From contig CAYNEY010000032.1 of assembly GCA_964396375.1 (NCBI GenBank), positions 1 through 64,000 on the forward strand: DNA of 64,000 nt. Direction: 5' to 3'. Under the pieces are notes generated by a model, which worked only from the letters and a program-made list of their open reading frames with translations, ran no database searches and was not told the DNA's origin. Shown in pieces: positions 40,771 through 49,534 of this stretch. Made by a program: the position numbers and the translations under genes. The stretch is from FEN-1139 sp964396375. GTDB lineage: Bacteria > Myxococcota_A > Polyangia > Polyangiales > Polyangiaceae. Position 1 is the first letter of the stretch. Each line of letters opens with the position of its first letter.

Positions 40771-41128
40771 CGGACCGGGCTCCCACGAAACCTGCCAGTC
40801 GTTACAATAGATTCCACTACGTGTGTTGTCAAACGCCAAACCCAGGCCAAGCGAGGCGTAAAGTATTGTAAATAAACATAAAAATCGAAAGCGACCCCAG
40901 TCAGAAAAGCGCCAGCGGGCCGCTAGAGAGGAGTTTACCCACTATTAAGTAGATGTGTAAGGGTCGGGTGTCCGGCTGGCAGGTCAAGACAGGAGGAGAG
41001 AACCTCAGTCTTTGAGGCCAGCTAGCGGGTCAAGTTGGATAATTCGACCCACGAGTCACGGCGCCGGACTACTATTCGACTCCCGAGGGCGCGTGGTGCT
41101 TCGGGGAAGATGGGGCATCGAGGTGGTC
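40771..41128. other. Divergent intergenic region with AT-rich segment
   Basis: 358 bp between the RHH gene and the EF-hand lipoprotein. GTATTGTAAATAAACATAAA (near 40860-40880) is unusually AT-rich for this genome and is a likely promoter or operator region. No further element is placed. Confidence 0.45.
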
Positions 41129-41896
41129 GTGGACGTGTGCAGCAGGTCAAAAAAAACGTGGGGTGAGTTCGGCTGCGGCAGCGGACTGGCGAGGGTAGCG
41201 CTGACCGGAACGCTGCTCGTGGGTTGTGCCGCAACCAAGCCGCCTCGGCCCCAAGTGGCTCGGCCCGACGCGCGGCCGATGTGGATTCTGCACGAGCCCT
41301 GCGATATCGCGGGACCAGCGATCGAAAGCGAAGACGTCAACGGGGATGGGCGTGCTGAGTTCACCACGGTACGGCGCGGCGGTAAGCTGCACTGTCGAGC
41401 GGTGGACCTCGATTTCGACGGGGGGATAGAGATGTACAGTTACTTCGACGCGAGCGGGCAGGTGAGGCGCCGCGAACTCGACTTCGACGGTGACGGTCGA
41501 CCCGATGAGCTAAATCTCTACCAAAAAGGTGAACTCATCGAGAAACTCCGCGCCCACAGCGCGACCGGACGCGTGCACACCTGGGAGAGTCATGAGGGGG
41601 GCCAACTACGTCGCGCCGAGCGTGATGCCGACCAGAACCAACGGATCGACCAGTGGTGGGATTACGTGACCCCCGATTGCCCAGTGGTGCGCTCGGACGT
41701 CGATGGTGACGGAAAGGCTGACGAGAGCTCCAAAATCGAGTTGTGTGCGGTGCTGGCTCGAGAGGCCTCGTTGCGTGGGGACGGCACCGCCACGACGCGG
41801 TTTGAACGCGAGGCGACGCCGGTCCCTACCGAAGTTACGACCTCACCTGCTGCGACACCCAAGGAGGAGTCGAAGCCGGAGCCGGAGCGGCCATGA
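41129..41896 (+). CDS. EF-hand-like lipoprotein 1
   Basis: About 255 residues. GTG 41129 is preferred, with GAGG six bases upstream. GTG 41123 and 41135 are alternatives. The signal segment ARVALTGTLLVG is followed by a lipobox cysteine. Mature repeats of Asp-rich loops are IESEDVNGDGRAEFTT, LDFDGDGRPDELNLYQ, RDADQNQRIDQWWDY and SDVDGDGKADESSK, which resemble EF-hand or thrombospondin-3-like calcium loops. A Thr/Pro tail ends the protein. It is coupled by 4 bp (ATGA) to a similar lipoprotein gene. Confidence 0.8.
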   Translation: MDVCSRSKKTWGEFGCGSGLARVALTGTLLVGCAATKPPRPQVARPDARPMWILHEPCDIAGPAIESEDVNGDGRAEFTTVRRGGKLHCRAVDLDFDGGIEMYSYFDASGQVRRRELDFDGDGRPDELNLYQKGELIEKLRAHSATGRVHTWESHEGGQLRRAERDADQNQRIDQWWDYVTPDCPVVRSDVDGDGKADESSKIELCAVLAREASLRGDGTATTRFEREATPVPTEVTTSPAATPKEESKPEPERP

Positions 41897-42678
41897 ACCG
41901 GAGCTTTCGCGCACTCGTGCTGCTTGGGTCCGTTGGCTGCGCGGGAACGGTCGCGCCGCCCAAGCCCGCCGAAGAAAAACTCCCAGCGTCGATGTCCGAG
42001 GAGTCGCTCTGTGACTATCGGGGGCGCTCCGGTCGCGAGGTGCGGGAGACCGCCAGCCTCGGTAACGTGCGTCCCAATATCCGTCGGGTCTACGCCACGC
42101 TCGGAGAAGGCGAGCACAAGCGTCGGCTGCTTCTGTGTCGAGAAGTCGACACCAATCTTGACGGCAAGACGGACGTGGCGCGGACCTTCAATCACAAAGG
42201 GGAGAGCCTGCGCGAGCTTGTCGACAGCGACTACGATGGGCGCATCGATACCTGGCTCACCTTCGCACGGGGACAGGTGATCCGGGTCGAACGCGACAGC
42301 GACGGGGACGGCAACCCCGATGAGTTTCGCCAGCAGGTGCGCGGCAAGCTTGCCCGGTTGCAGCGGGACACCAACCGCGACGGACGGATCGACGTTTGGG
42401 AAGTGTACGATCGGGGGCAGCTGCAGCGGATCGGGCATGATCTCGACGGCGATGGTCGTGTCGACCGCTGGGATCGCGATGCGGTGGTGGAACGCGCGGC
42501 GTTGTTGCAGGAGACCCCGACCGCGACGCCGCAGGTCGGGGCACCCGCGACGCCGCAGGTCGGGGCACCCGCGACGCCGCAGGTCGGGGCACCCGCGACG
42601 CCGCAGGTCGGGGCACCCGTGACGAAAGCGCCCGAGAGCGCCGTACAGAATCAGCCCGTGCCCGAGTTGGGCCGCTAG
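41893..42678 (+). CDS. EF-hand-like lipoprotein 2
   Basis: 261 residues from ATG 41893 (MNRSFRALVLLGSVGCAGTV), with a lipobox GSVGC. Asp-rich loops are VDTNLDGKTDVART, VDSDYDGRIDTWLT, RDSDGDGNPDEFRQ, RDTNRDGRIDVWEV and HDLDGDGRVDRWDR, five putative calcium sites spaced about 23-35 residues. The tail has four exact 24-bp units (42523-42618) encoding ATPQVGAP. It is a paralogue of the preceding gene and likely a surface protein. Calcium binding is inferred. Confidence 0.8.
   Translation: MNRSFRALVLLGSVGCAGTVAPPKPAEEKLPASMSEESLCDYRGRSGREVRETASLGNVRPNIRRVYATLGEGEHKRRLLLCREVDTNLDGKTDVARTFNHKGESLRELVDSDYDGRIDTWLTFARGQVIRVERDSDGDGNPDEFRQQVRGKLARLQRDTNRDGRIDVWEVYDRGQLQRIGHDLDGDGRVDRWDRDAVVERAALLQETPTATPQVGAPATPQVGAPATPQVGAPATPQVGAPVTKAPESAVQNQPVPELGR
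42523..42618. repeat. Four 24-bp tandem repeats in lipoprotein 2
   Basis: Exact units starting GCGACGCCGCAGGTCGGGGC at 42523, 42547, 42571 and 42595 encode ATPQVGAP each. The copy number is likely to vary between strains. Confidence 0.95.
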
Positions 42679-42689
42679 GATCGGAACCG

Positions 42690-43775
42690 ATGGAAGAACG
42701 ATTGCAGAAAGTGTTGGCCCGCGCCGGGATCGCCGCGCGGCGCAAGGCAGAGTCGCTGATTGTCAGCGGTCGGGTGAGGGTGGATGGTCGGATCGTCACC
42801 GAGCTTGGCACCAAGGTCGACACTCGAGCCAAGATCGAGGTTGATGGGCGCCGGATCGGTGCGGAGCCGCTGGTTTACCTTCTGCTCCATAAGCCGCGAG
42901 GGATCATGTGCACGATGCACGATCCCGAAGGCCGCCCGACGGTGGCCGGTTTGATCACAGACGTGGGAGTGCGTTTGGTGTCCGTGGGGCGGCTCGATTT
43001 CAACACCAGTGGCGCGCTGCTCATGACCAATGATGGGGATTTCGCCGCGGCGCTCACCCACCCCCGGCACAACGTCGAAAAGATCTACCACGCCAAGGTG
43101 AGCGGAGTGGTAGACGAGCGAGGATTGCTGCGGTTTCAGCAGTCAATTGTGATCGATGGGCGCGCGACGCGTCCGGCCCAGGTGGAGCTGATGGGGGTGG
43201 AGGACAACCACACTTGGCTGAGAATCCATCTGAAGGAGGGGCGCAACCGGCAGATCCGGCGTTTGGGCGAAACGGCGGGTTTCGTGGTGATGCGCCTGAT
43301 CCGCGTCCAACAAGCGGGGATCTCGATCGACGGGTTGCCGCCCGGGCGGCACCGACCGCTCTCGATCGATGAGCTCCGGGAGCTCCGCCTGCGTTACGGA
43401 GTGCCGAAGCAGATCCATGCTCCCGCGAAGGAGCCTGAGCGTGGACGGGGCGCACCGCGTTCTTACGGAACGCGTAAGTTTGGCGACGAGAAGGCGGGCG
43501 GCGAGNNNNNNNNNNNNNNNNNNNNNNNNNNNNNNNNNNNNNNNNNNNNNNNNNNNNNNNNNNNNNNNNNNNNNNNNNNNNNNNNNNNNNNNNNNNNNNN
43601 NNNNNCGCACCGCGTTCTTACGGAACGCGTAAGTTTGGCGACGAGAAGGCGGGCGGCGAGCGCGCGGCGCGGGGGCGTCAAGGTGGCGCGGGGCGGTCGT
43701 TCGACGCGGAGAGTAGCTTCGGCGCTCGCGGATCGAGGAATTCGGAAGGTTCTGGGAGAGAGAAATCCTCCTTGA
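42690..43775 (+). CDS. rluB: Pseudouridine synthase RluB/RsuA family
   Basis: ATG 42690 starts EERLQKVLARAGIAARRKAE, the S4 domain. The catalytic Asp is in VSVGRLDFNTSGALLMTNDG. LMGVEDNHTWLRIHLKEGRN and RQIRRLGETAGFVVMRLIRV are typical of RluB, which modifies U2605 of 23S rRNA. A basic tail of GAPRSYGTRKFGDEKAGGE units contains a 100-N gap. In the literal sequence the frame closes at 43775. The repeat unit that resumes after the gap is in another frame, which ends at 43963 and overlaps the convergent hydrolase by 286 bp. The true 3' end is therefore uncertain. Confidence 0.9.
   Translation: MEERLQKVLARAGIAARRKAESLIVSGRVRVDGRIVTELGTKVDTRAKIEVDGRRIGAEPLVYLLLHKPRGIMCTMHDPEGRPTVAGLITDVGVRLVSVGRLDFNTSGALLMTNDGDFAAALTHPRHNVEKIYHAKVSGVVDERGLLRFQQSIVIDGRATRPAQVELMGVEDNHTWLRIHLKEGRNRQIRRLGETAGFVVMRLIRVQQAGISIDGLPPGRHRPLSIDELRELRLRYGVPKQIHAPAKEPERGRGAPRSYGTRKFGDEKAGGEXXXXXXXXXXXXXXXXXXXXXXXXXXXXXXXXXXHRVLTERVSLATRRRAASARRGGVKVARGGRSTRRVASALADRGIRKVLGERNPP
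43506..43605. other. Assembly gap (100 N) in RluB tail repeats
   Basis: Both sides carry the same unit (GCACCGCGTTCTTACGGAAC and following), so a tandem array is unresolved. Confidence 0.95.
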
Positions 43776-46401
43776 AGAAGCCACCGGCGCGGACGTACGC
43801 ACGCTCGCCCAAGATGGGTGAGCCAGCGGCTGCCTCGACACCCCGATCAAAGATCACGAAATCTGGCAGCAAGCTGGGGAGCGACAGAGCCCAGAAGAGA
43901 TCGACCGGTCGCGGACCGGTCAAGACCCCGAGGAGTCGGGTCGGACGCTCCGGATCTGGGTAGACGAACCAGGTGGCCCCGTCAGGTCCCGTGAAGCGTG
44001 TGCTCCCGGCCACGATGGCGTCTCCCTCGACGCGGATCGGCAGATGCTCCATGAGCCGCTTTAGCAGACGATGATGCGTGGGTGCGCCCACCAGCAGCAG
44101 CCGTGCGTCGGGGTAAGCCTCGGGGAGAAAATCGAGGTCCGTGATCACCGGGATCGCGAGGCTCACCCCTGGGCGTGGGCCGACCAGCGCGCTCGCGAGA
44201 GCCCTGTAGAGTGGGGTCGCGGCGGGCGAAAGCGTGCCGATCACCGCCACCACCTGGCCCTCGAAGAAGTGTGAGAGGGAGGCGTCGAGGGCCGCAGTAC
44301 GGCGTGTCGCGGCCTGACCGAGCCTCCACGCGCCGCCCTCACGCACGAAGTGGGGTTCTTGGTGGGGCTCGACGGCGATTTCGTTTCCGTCGACGGTGAC
44401 CTGCCACGGGTGGTTGACTGGGACTCCGGATGGCCGCTCCAGCCGAAAACCGTGAACCTGCTCGGTCTCGATGGCGACTCGGTTGGGCGGGAGCACGCGG
44501 GCATCGAGTCGCCCCAAGGCGTAAGGTTGCTCGAGCTTCGTCAGGGTCACGAACCCAGAGCGACCATGACGGAGCCGGGGTGTGCGGAGCGTGACACGCT
44601 CGAGGGATGAAGGTCTCTGCCACTGGGTGAGCCAGGGGAAAAGGCCGGCATTCGCGTAGGTCTTCTTCCACACCGCGTGGCCGAGGTCAGGCCAGTCTTC
44701 GGTCACCGAATAGGAGAGTTCGCGGTAACGTCGAATCAGCGAACGGGAGTTCTCGAGCGGGTGATCGCGCAGCCCATGCGCGACGAAGAGCGGAAGATGA
44801 CGTCCTGAATCGGCCACGCTTGCCGACGAGAAGGCGTGCATCAACGCCTCCTCGTAGGGGCGGCGGGGGCGTCCCGTGGTGTCACGTCGGGCGAAGTAGC
44901 TGTGGTACCCGCAGAGGGGTGCCATGGCAGAGTAGCGGTCCGGAGCGTGGAGAGCTAGCTCCGCGGTTCCGGTGCCACCCATCGAGACCCCAGTGATGCT
45001 GATGCGCCGCGGATCGATGGGGTAGCGTGCCAGCACCGCGTCGATGGCATCCTCGACCGCCTCCTCGCCGAAGCTGCGATAGAAGGCGTTGCCATGGGCC
45101 ATCGGTGCGAGCACGAAGCCCTCCAGCTTCGGAAGACGACCTTCCACCAAGGGCGCGTCGAGAAAAGCCTCGAGCACGCTCTTCGGGGTGCCATCGTAAC
45201 CGTGCAGCAACACCACCAGCGGGTAGCGGCGAAGGTTCGAAGGTTGGTAGCTGCTGGGCACGCTCAGCACCGAAGGTTGCGGTCGTCCATCGATCCTCGC
45301 TCGCACGGCGAACTGTACTAGGCCCGGGTGGTCGAGCCGAGCTCCGATCCGGTCGAAATCCTCGGGGACGGTGGGCAGGAGCGGGGCACGCGGGGAATGC
45401 TGCGCGGTGGGTGACAGGATGAGCTCGGAGAGCCGTTCGAGTCCGTATTCCAGGGTTGCCCGGTCGAGGTCATCGCTCGGGGCGAGATGAGCGTCTTCGC
45501 GGAGTCGTGACAAGCCTGCCTCCAACCTGGCCAGCAGCAAGCCGTCGAAATCGAGCGGGCGTTCGAGACGCGCCCCCGAGAACTCGACAAAGAGCGTGGT
45601 GGGACGCGCTCCCTCGGGCAGCTCATGGAGTGCTAGATGGAAGGTCAGGGCATCTTGGTCGGGTAGGGTGGTGGGGGGATGAGAGGCAAGACACACCGTA
45701 CCGTCGCGGCCACGGAGCTCGATCCGTGGTGGTTTCTCGGGGAGGGGCAGACCTCGAGCGTGGTCGACGGTGGTGACGAGCACCAGCCCCTCCGAGCCGA
45801 GCTCGAACCTCGAATGACTCTCGAGCAGGCGCGCCCGCGCCGCCAACGGAAGGTCCGAGCGCGCCACCGCAAGTGAAGCGCCGCTCGGGAAGCGACCGGT
45901 CGCGAGATCGCGCAGCTCAGCCTCGAAGGTGAGGCGCTCGGCGAGCCGGGTCATCCCGAGGGCAAGCATATGGGTGCCAACGCCAAGGGAAATCGGGATG
46001 GGCACCAGCCCGCGACCGCGCGGGTGAGGGTGAACACGGCGGTGGATGATCGTCCCATCCACGCTCACTTCGAGGTTGCCGTCACTGCCCACGAGCAGCA
46101 CTCCCTCGAGAGGCTCGCGGAGGGTGAGGAACGTCCGTGCCACTGCGCTGCGCGCCTCGGGCAGAGGTCGCCCGAACAGCTCCGCGATGTCGAAGTGCCC
46201 CTGGGCGGAGACGTGAGCTTCTCGCGACCACGATTCCGGGAGCGGACGGCGCCCGAGCCGCGGGGCAAGCTCACGTGTTTCGATGGGCCCTTCGATCAGC
46301 CACACGCCCAGTTTGTCATGGCCCTGGGCCGGGCGCGTGAACCCGACGATCGTGACCAGGTGCACCAAGGCCCAGGTGAGGCTCAGAAGTGCCCGGCGCA
46401 T
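43678..46401 (-). CDS. Secreted alpha/beta-hydrolase (esterase/peptidase-like)
   Basis: 907 residues from ATG 46401, with a signal peptide (SLTWALVHLVTIVGFTRPAQ). The N-terminal 350 residues are beta-rich with no recognised family. The hydrolase core follows: RYPLVVLLHGYDGTPKSVLE, the nucleophile elbow ISITGVSMGGTGTAELALHA near 480, and a candidate acid/His region LPLFVAHGLRDHPLENSRSL with WPDLGHAVWKKTYANAGLFP. This arrangement is seen in prolyl-oligopeptidase and esterase-type (PHB depolymerase-like) enzymes. A C-terminal domain of about 270 residues has no assignment. It is exported and probably degrades an external polymer or peptide. Confidence 0.82.
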   Translation of the reverse strand: MRRALLSLTWALVHLVTIVGFTRPAQGHDKLGVWLIEGPIETRELAPRLGRRPLPESWSREAHVSAQGHFDIAELFGRPLPEARSAVARTFLTLREPLEGVLLVGSDGNLEVSVDGTIIHRRVHPHPRGRGLVPIPISLGVGTHMLALGMTRLAERLTFEAELRDLATGRFPSGASLAVARSDLPLAARARLLESHSRFELGSEGLVLVTTVDHARGLPLPEKPPRIELRGRDGTVCLASHPPTTLPDQDALTFHLALHELPEGARPTTLFVEFSGARLERPLDFDGLLLARLEAGLSRLREDAHLAPSDDLDRATLEYGLERLSELILSPTAQHSPRAPLLPTVPEDFDRIGARLDHPGLVQFAVRARIDGRPQPSVLSVPSSYQPSNLRRYPLVVLLHGYDGTPKSVLEAFLDAPLVEGRLPKLEGFVLAPMAHGNAFYRSFGEEAVEDAIDAVLARYPIDPRRISITGVSMGGTGTAELALHAPDRYSAMAPLCGYHSYFARRDTTGRPRRPYEEALMHAFSSASVADSGRHLPLFVAHGLRDHPLENSRSLIRRYRELSYSVTEDWPDLGHAVWKKTYANAGLFPWLTQWQRPSSLERVTLRTPRLRHGRSGFVTLTKLEQPYALGRLDARVLPPNRVAIETEQVHGFRLERPSGVPVNHPWQVTVDGNEIAVEPHQEPHFVREGGAWRLGQAATRRTAALDASLSHFFEGQVVAVIGTLSPAATPLYRALASALVGPRPGVSLAIPVITDLDFLPEAYPDARLLLVGAPTHHRLLKRLMEHLPIRVEGDAIVAGSTRFTGPDGATWFVYPDPERPTRLLGVLTGPRPVDLFWALSLPSLLPDFVIFDRGVEAAAGSPILGERAYVRAGGFFKEDFSLPEPSEFLDPRAPKLLSASNDRPAPP

Positions 46402-46415
46402 GGAAGAACCCGAAG

Positions 46416-46892
46416 CTAGGCCGGCTGGGAATGGGTAAGCGTGCGGGGGCCGTCGCGGAACACGATGGCGACCTTATTGCCTTCGAGCACGGTGGCCACA
46501 TAGCCGTCCCCAAACTTGGGATGCGAGACCAACTCTCCCTGAGACAGGGAACGCGTGATGCTGTAGCGGGTGAAGGCAGTGACGGGCTGACCCAGAACCC
46601 GGTCCTCCCAATCCGAGGTCCGTGGCTTCGAGTTCGAAGCCCTCGCGGTCTCGGATTTCTTCGTGCCCCCGCGGTTCAGCTCGGTGACCACGCCATCTCG
46701 GCTGCGCCGGACCAAGGTGGTGGACTGATTGTTGGGTGAGGCCTTTCGATAATTGTGCTCGGAGCCACATGTCATACAGATCACGCGCGCCGGCTGCGAG
46801 CCAACCAGGGCGACGATCCGGTGACCTAGAATCATCTTGCACTTCGTACACCACGCGTCGATTTCACTGCCTGCGGTCAATGACTTTCCCAC
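46416..46892 (-). CDS. Zinc-ribbon protein with C-terminal Tudor-like domain
   Basis: 158 residues from ATG 46892 (MGKSLTAGSEIDAWCTKCKM). Two CxxC pairs (CTKC, CMTC) about 24 residues apart form a zinc ribbon. A basic Ser/Lys-rich linker follows, then LVSHPKFGDGYVATVLEGNK with VAIVFRDGPRTLTHSQ, a small beta-barrel of the type found in CarD/UvrD-like tails. It is likely a nucleic-acid or polymerase-associated protein. It overlaps the upstream gene (46877) by 16 bp and lies 15 bp from the hydrolase start. Confidence 0.7.
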   Translation of the reverse strand: MGKSLTAGSEIDAWCTKCKMILGHRIVALVGSQPARVICMTCGSEHNYRKASPNNQSTTLVRRSRDGVVTELNRGGTKKSETARASNSKPRTSDWEDRVLGQPVTAFTRYSITRSLSQGELVSHPKFGDGYVATVLEGNKVAIVFRDGPRTLTHSQPA

Positions 46893-47398
46893 GGGTTCTC
46901 CTCGGTCGTGTCAGCTCCCCCATCATCTCGGATTTCAGTGCCTGGCTCCGGTTCGTGCCCCGCATGGTCTTCGGGTGCGGCCTCGTCTTCTGCAGTAACG
47001 GCACTCGTCTCGTCTCGCTTCAGTCCTACTTGCGTACGGACTCGTGGCCGAGCCAAGCCGGAGCCAGCTTGGTTGGGCACGAAGCGGATCTGGGTCCTTA
47101 CCTCGAGCGTCAACCTGGAGAGGATCCGCTCGAGTTCGTCCGCGAGGCTGGTCTTCTCCAAGAACGCGCGGAGCTCTCGCACCACCACCTTCGTGACCTC
47201 GCTTTTCGTCTCCTCGACCTGCGCGAGCAGCACCGAAACCAGCTCCTTCGGGAGGCGTAGCTCACTCACCCATTGACGTAGCCCCTCAGGACCTTCGGCG
47301 ATGCGTTCGGCGCCGAGCTCGAGGAGTCGACGCAGCGTTCGCTCGAGCCGGCTCGGCTCGCGATCGTCGCGGTCGGGACTGGGCTCGGGGGGCGCCAC
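46877..47398 (-). CDS. Helical phasin-like protein, unknown function
   Basis: 173 residues from ATG 47398 (MAPPEPSPDRDDREPSRLER). The central helices (LRRLLELGAERIAEGPEGLR, ELVSVLLAQVEETKSEVTKV, VVRELRAFLEKTSLADELER) are amphipathic and coiled-coil-like, as in phasins or PHA-granule proteins. The tail is acidic and ends EENPWESH. It is cotranscribed with the zinc-ribbon gene by overlap. The phasin label is a resemblance only. Confidence 0.6.
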   Translation of the reverse strand: MAPPEPSPDRDDREPSRLERTLRRLLELGAERIAEGPEGLRQWVSELRLPKELVSVLLAQVEETKSEVTKVVVRELRAFLEKTSLADELERILSRLTLEVRTQIRFVPNQAGSGLARPRVRTQVGLKRDETSAVTAEDEAAPEDHAGHEPEPGTEIRDDGGADTTEENPWESH

Positions 47399-47586
47399 GG
47401 GCTAGAGGCTGCCCCAAGCCGGTGGGCTAGTCAAACCCGTCTCTGGGGATGGTCGGGCCGGAAACGGGATGCTCCTGATGGTGATCCGGCGCGGGAACGT
47501 CCTTGCGGCGCGGATGCCGCAGGCGGCCGAAGGGCAAGACACCACCACGCTTTCCACCCGCCGTAGCTTCGCTATGCTCGCGTGCC

Positions 47587-48246
47587 GTGAGAGTCTGCCA
47601 GGGCAAAGGGGTGTGGGCGCTGCTGGCGGTGCTCGGTGCCTGTGAGAGCGAGCGACTCCTGTCAGATCGCGAGGCGGGACGGACGGCGCTTGGGCCGTCC
47701 CGTGTTCCCTCGAGCACCCCCGTGCCGTCGAGCGTGCCGTCCCGTGTTCCCTCGAGCACCCCCGTGCCGTCGAGCGTGCCGTCGAGCGTGCCGTCGAGCG
47801 TGCTCGCGCCGAGTCTCGTACCGGTGAGCTGGGACAACTGGAGCGAATGCTACGCGGGGTTCATTCCCCGCGCCGAGCCGTCTCTCGATGCCTTCCGTCT
47901 CGGGCTCCTGTGCGGACCGTCGAACGGCCTCGTGCGCATCCAGTCGGGCTCGGAGCATACCTGGTCCGTCGCCGTGAAGCGCTCAGACTGCCTGCGTTTC
48001 GTCGTGGTCGCCGAGGCGCGGGCGGATGACGTGGTGGTCGAACTCGAGGAACCACTGGGAGTGAAACTCGCCTACAGCGTGCCGCGATCACGTTTTCGGG
48101 TGGTGCCACCGAGCAGACCCTGGTGCACCCCTCGTTCGGGGCGGGTGGACGTCACGGTACGCACTAGGCCACCGGGGCGAGAAGTGGCCGTCGAGACATG
48201 GCTCCTTCGCGAGCTTCGGGGTATGGTGCCAGCGCATGAGCGGTGA
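47587..48246 (+). CDS. Lipoprotein with Pro/Ser/Val repeat linker
   Basis: 219 residues from GTG 47587 (RVCQGKGVWALLAVLGACES), with lipobox VLGAC. A linker of PSRVPSSTPVPSSVP units (DNA repeats between about 47697 and 47810) is followed by a beta-rich domain with LLCGPSNGLVRIQSGSEHTW, SVAVKRSDCLRFVVVAEARA, and VRTRPPGREVAVETWLL. No family is recognised. The end overlaps the start of the aminopeptidase gene by 11 bp. Confidence 0.65.
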   Translation: MRVCQGKGVWALLAVLGACESERLLSDREAGRTALGPSRVPSSTPVPSSVPSRVPSSTPVPSSVPSSVPSSVLAPSLVPVSWDNWSECYAGFIPRAEPSLDAFRLGLLCGPSNGLVRIQSGSEHTWSVAVKRSDCLRFVVVAEARADDVVVELEEPLGVKLAYSVPRSRFRVVPPSRPWCTPRSGRVDVTVRTRPPGREVAVETWLLRELRGMVPAHER

Positions 48247-49534
48247 CTACGCCGAGCGACGAAGACGAGTGGCACAAGGTTTGGACGGAGCGCTGTTGCT
48301 CCTGTTTTCCACACCCGAGCAGGTGAGAAATGGCGATGTGGGTCGGGATTACCGACAATCGTCGGATTTCTACTACTTGACCGGTCTCGAGGAGCCGGAG
48401 GCGGTGCTGGCCCTGACCGGTGATCCCGAGCCGAAGCTCATTCTGTTCGTGCGCCCGCGCGACCCAGAGCGCGAACGCTGGGACGGTGCTCGCCTGGGGC
48501 TGGAGGGGGTCACGGAGACGGTGGGCGCAGATCTGGCGTACCCCATCTCTGAGCTCGAGTCGCGGCTGGTCGAACTGATGAAGGGCCGTCGCACCATCTA
48601 CCATGCCTTTGGGGAGGAACCCCACCACGACCAGCTGGTGTTCGGGGTGTTGAAGCGTGTGCGCGCCCAAGCCCGACGTTCCGGGGCCTACCCACGGAAT
48701 CTCAGCGACCCCGGCACCTTGCTCCACGAGCAGAGGCTCATCAAAGACGCGGCGGAGCTCGACGCTACCCGCCGCGCCATCAAGAACACCGAAGAGGCCT
48801 TCGCTGTTCTGTTCACCCGCACCCGTGCCGGTATGATGGAGTACGAGCTCGAGGCCATGTTCTTCGAGCGTGTCCGCGGGCGCGGGAGCAGACGGCTGGC
48901 GTTCCCGACCATCGTAGCCTCGGGCCCCAACGCTACGGTCCTGCACCACCGAAAGAATGATCGGAGGCTTCGTGACGGCGAACTCGTCTTGGTCGACGCG
49001 GGCGCCGAGGTGGACTACCTCGCGGCCGACGTAACCCGGACCTTTCCGGTGGGTTCCTGCTTTGGTGCGACCGAGCGTGTGCTTTACGAGGTGGTCCTCG
49101 GGGCTCAGGCACGGGCCATCTCCCGTGTGGCTCCCGGAGTCACGCTGGAGGAGATTCATGCGGCTTCCCTGGCGGAGCTGTCACGAGGGCTGGTCGAGCA
49201 AAAAATCCTCGAGGGGCCGGTCGAGCGTGTCCTCGAAGAGAAGCTGCACCAGAAGTACACGGTGCACCGCACCAGCCATTTCCTCGGCATGGATGTGCAC
49301 GATGTCGGCGGGGAAGAACACGAGGGTGTGCCGCGTCGTCTGAGCGAGGGCATGCTGCTCACCGTCGAGCCGGGCCTGTACTTCCCGAGCGATGACGCCG
49401 AAATCGACCCGCGTTTCCGCGGGATCGGCATCCGGATCGAGGATGATGTTCGCGTTACGGCCGAGGGGTGCGAGGTTCTGTCCCGTGCCATCCCGAAGAC
49501 CGTCGACGAGCTGGAACGGGTGCGTCGCGCGTGA
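48236..49534 (+). CDS. pepP: Xaa-Pro aminopeptidase (M24B)
   Basis: 432 residues from ATG 48236 (MSGDYAERRRRVAQGLDGAL). The N-terminal AMP_N domain includes DYRQSSDFYYLTGLEEPEAV. The creatinase-fold metal ligands are visible: Asp in LVLVDAGAEVDYLAADVTRT, His in HRTSHFLGMDVHDVGGEEHE, Glu in LTVEPGLYFP and Glu in GIRIEDDVRVTAEGCEVLS. It is a dinuclear-metal enzyme that removes N-terminal residues before proline, in the cytoplasm. The stop overlaps the GTG start of the Lgt-like gene. Confidence 0.96.
   Translation: MSGDYAERRRRVAQGLDGALLLLFSTPEQVRNGDVGRDYRQSSDFYYLTGLEEPEAVLALTGDPEPKLILFVRPRDPERERWDGARLGLEGVTETVGADLAYPISELESRLVELMKGRRTIYHAFGEEPHHDQLVFGVLKRVRAQARRSGAYPRNLSDPGTLLHEQRLIKDAAELDATRRAIKNTEEAFAVLFTRTRAGMMEYELEAMFFERVRGRGSRRLAFPTIVASGPNATVLHHRKNDRRLRDGELVLVDAGAEVDYLAADVTRTFPVGSCFGATERVLYEVVLGAQARAISRVAPGVTLEEIHAASLAELSRGLVEQKILEGPVERVLEEKLHQKYTVHRTSHFLGMDVHDVGGEEHEGVPRRLSEGMLLTVEPGLYFPSDDAEIDPRFRGIGIRIEDDVRVTAEGCEVLSRAIPKTVDELERVRRA

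Noticed and set aside
42523..42618. Tandem repeats as a CRISPR array
   Set aside because: Units are contiguous without spacers and code for ATPQVGAP within a lipoprotein.
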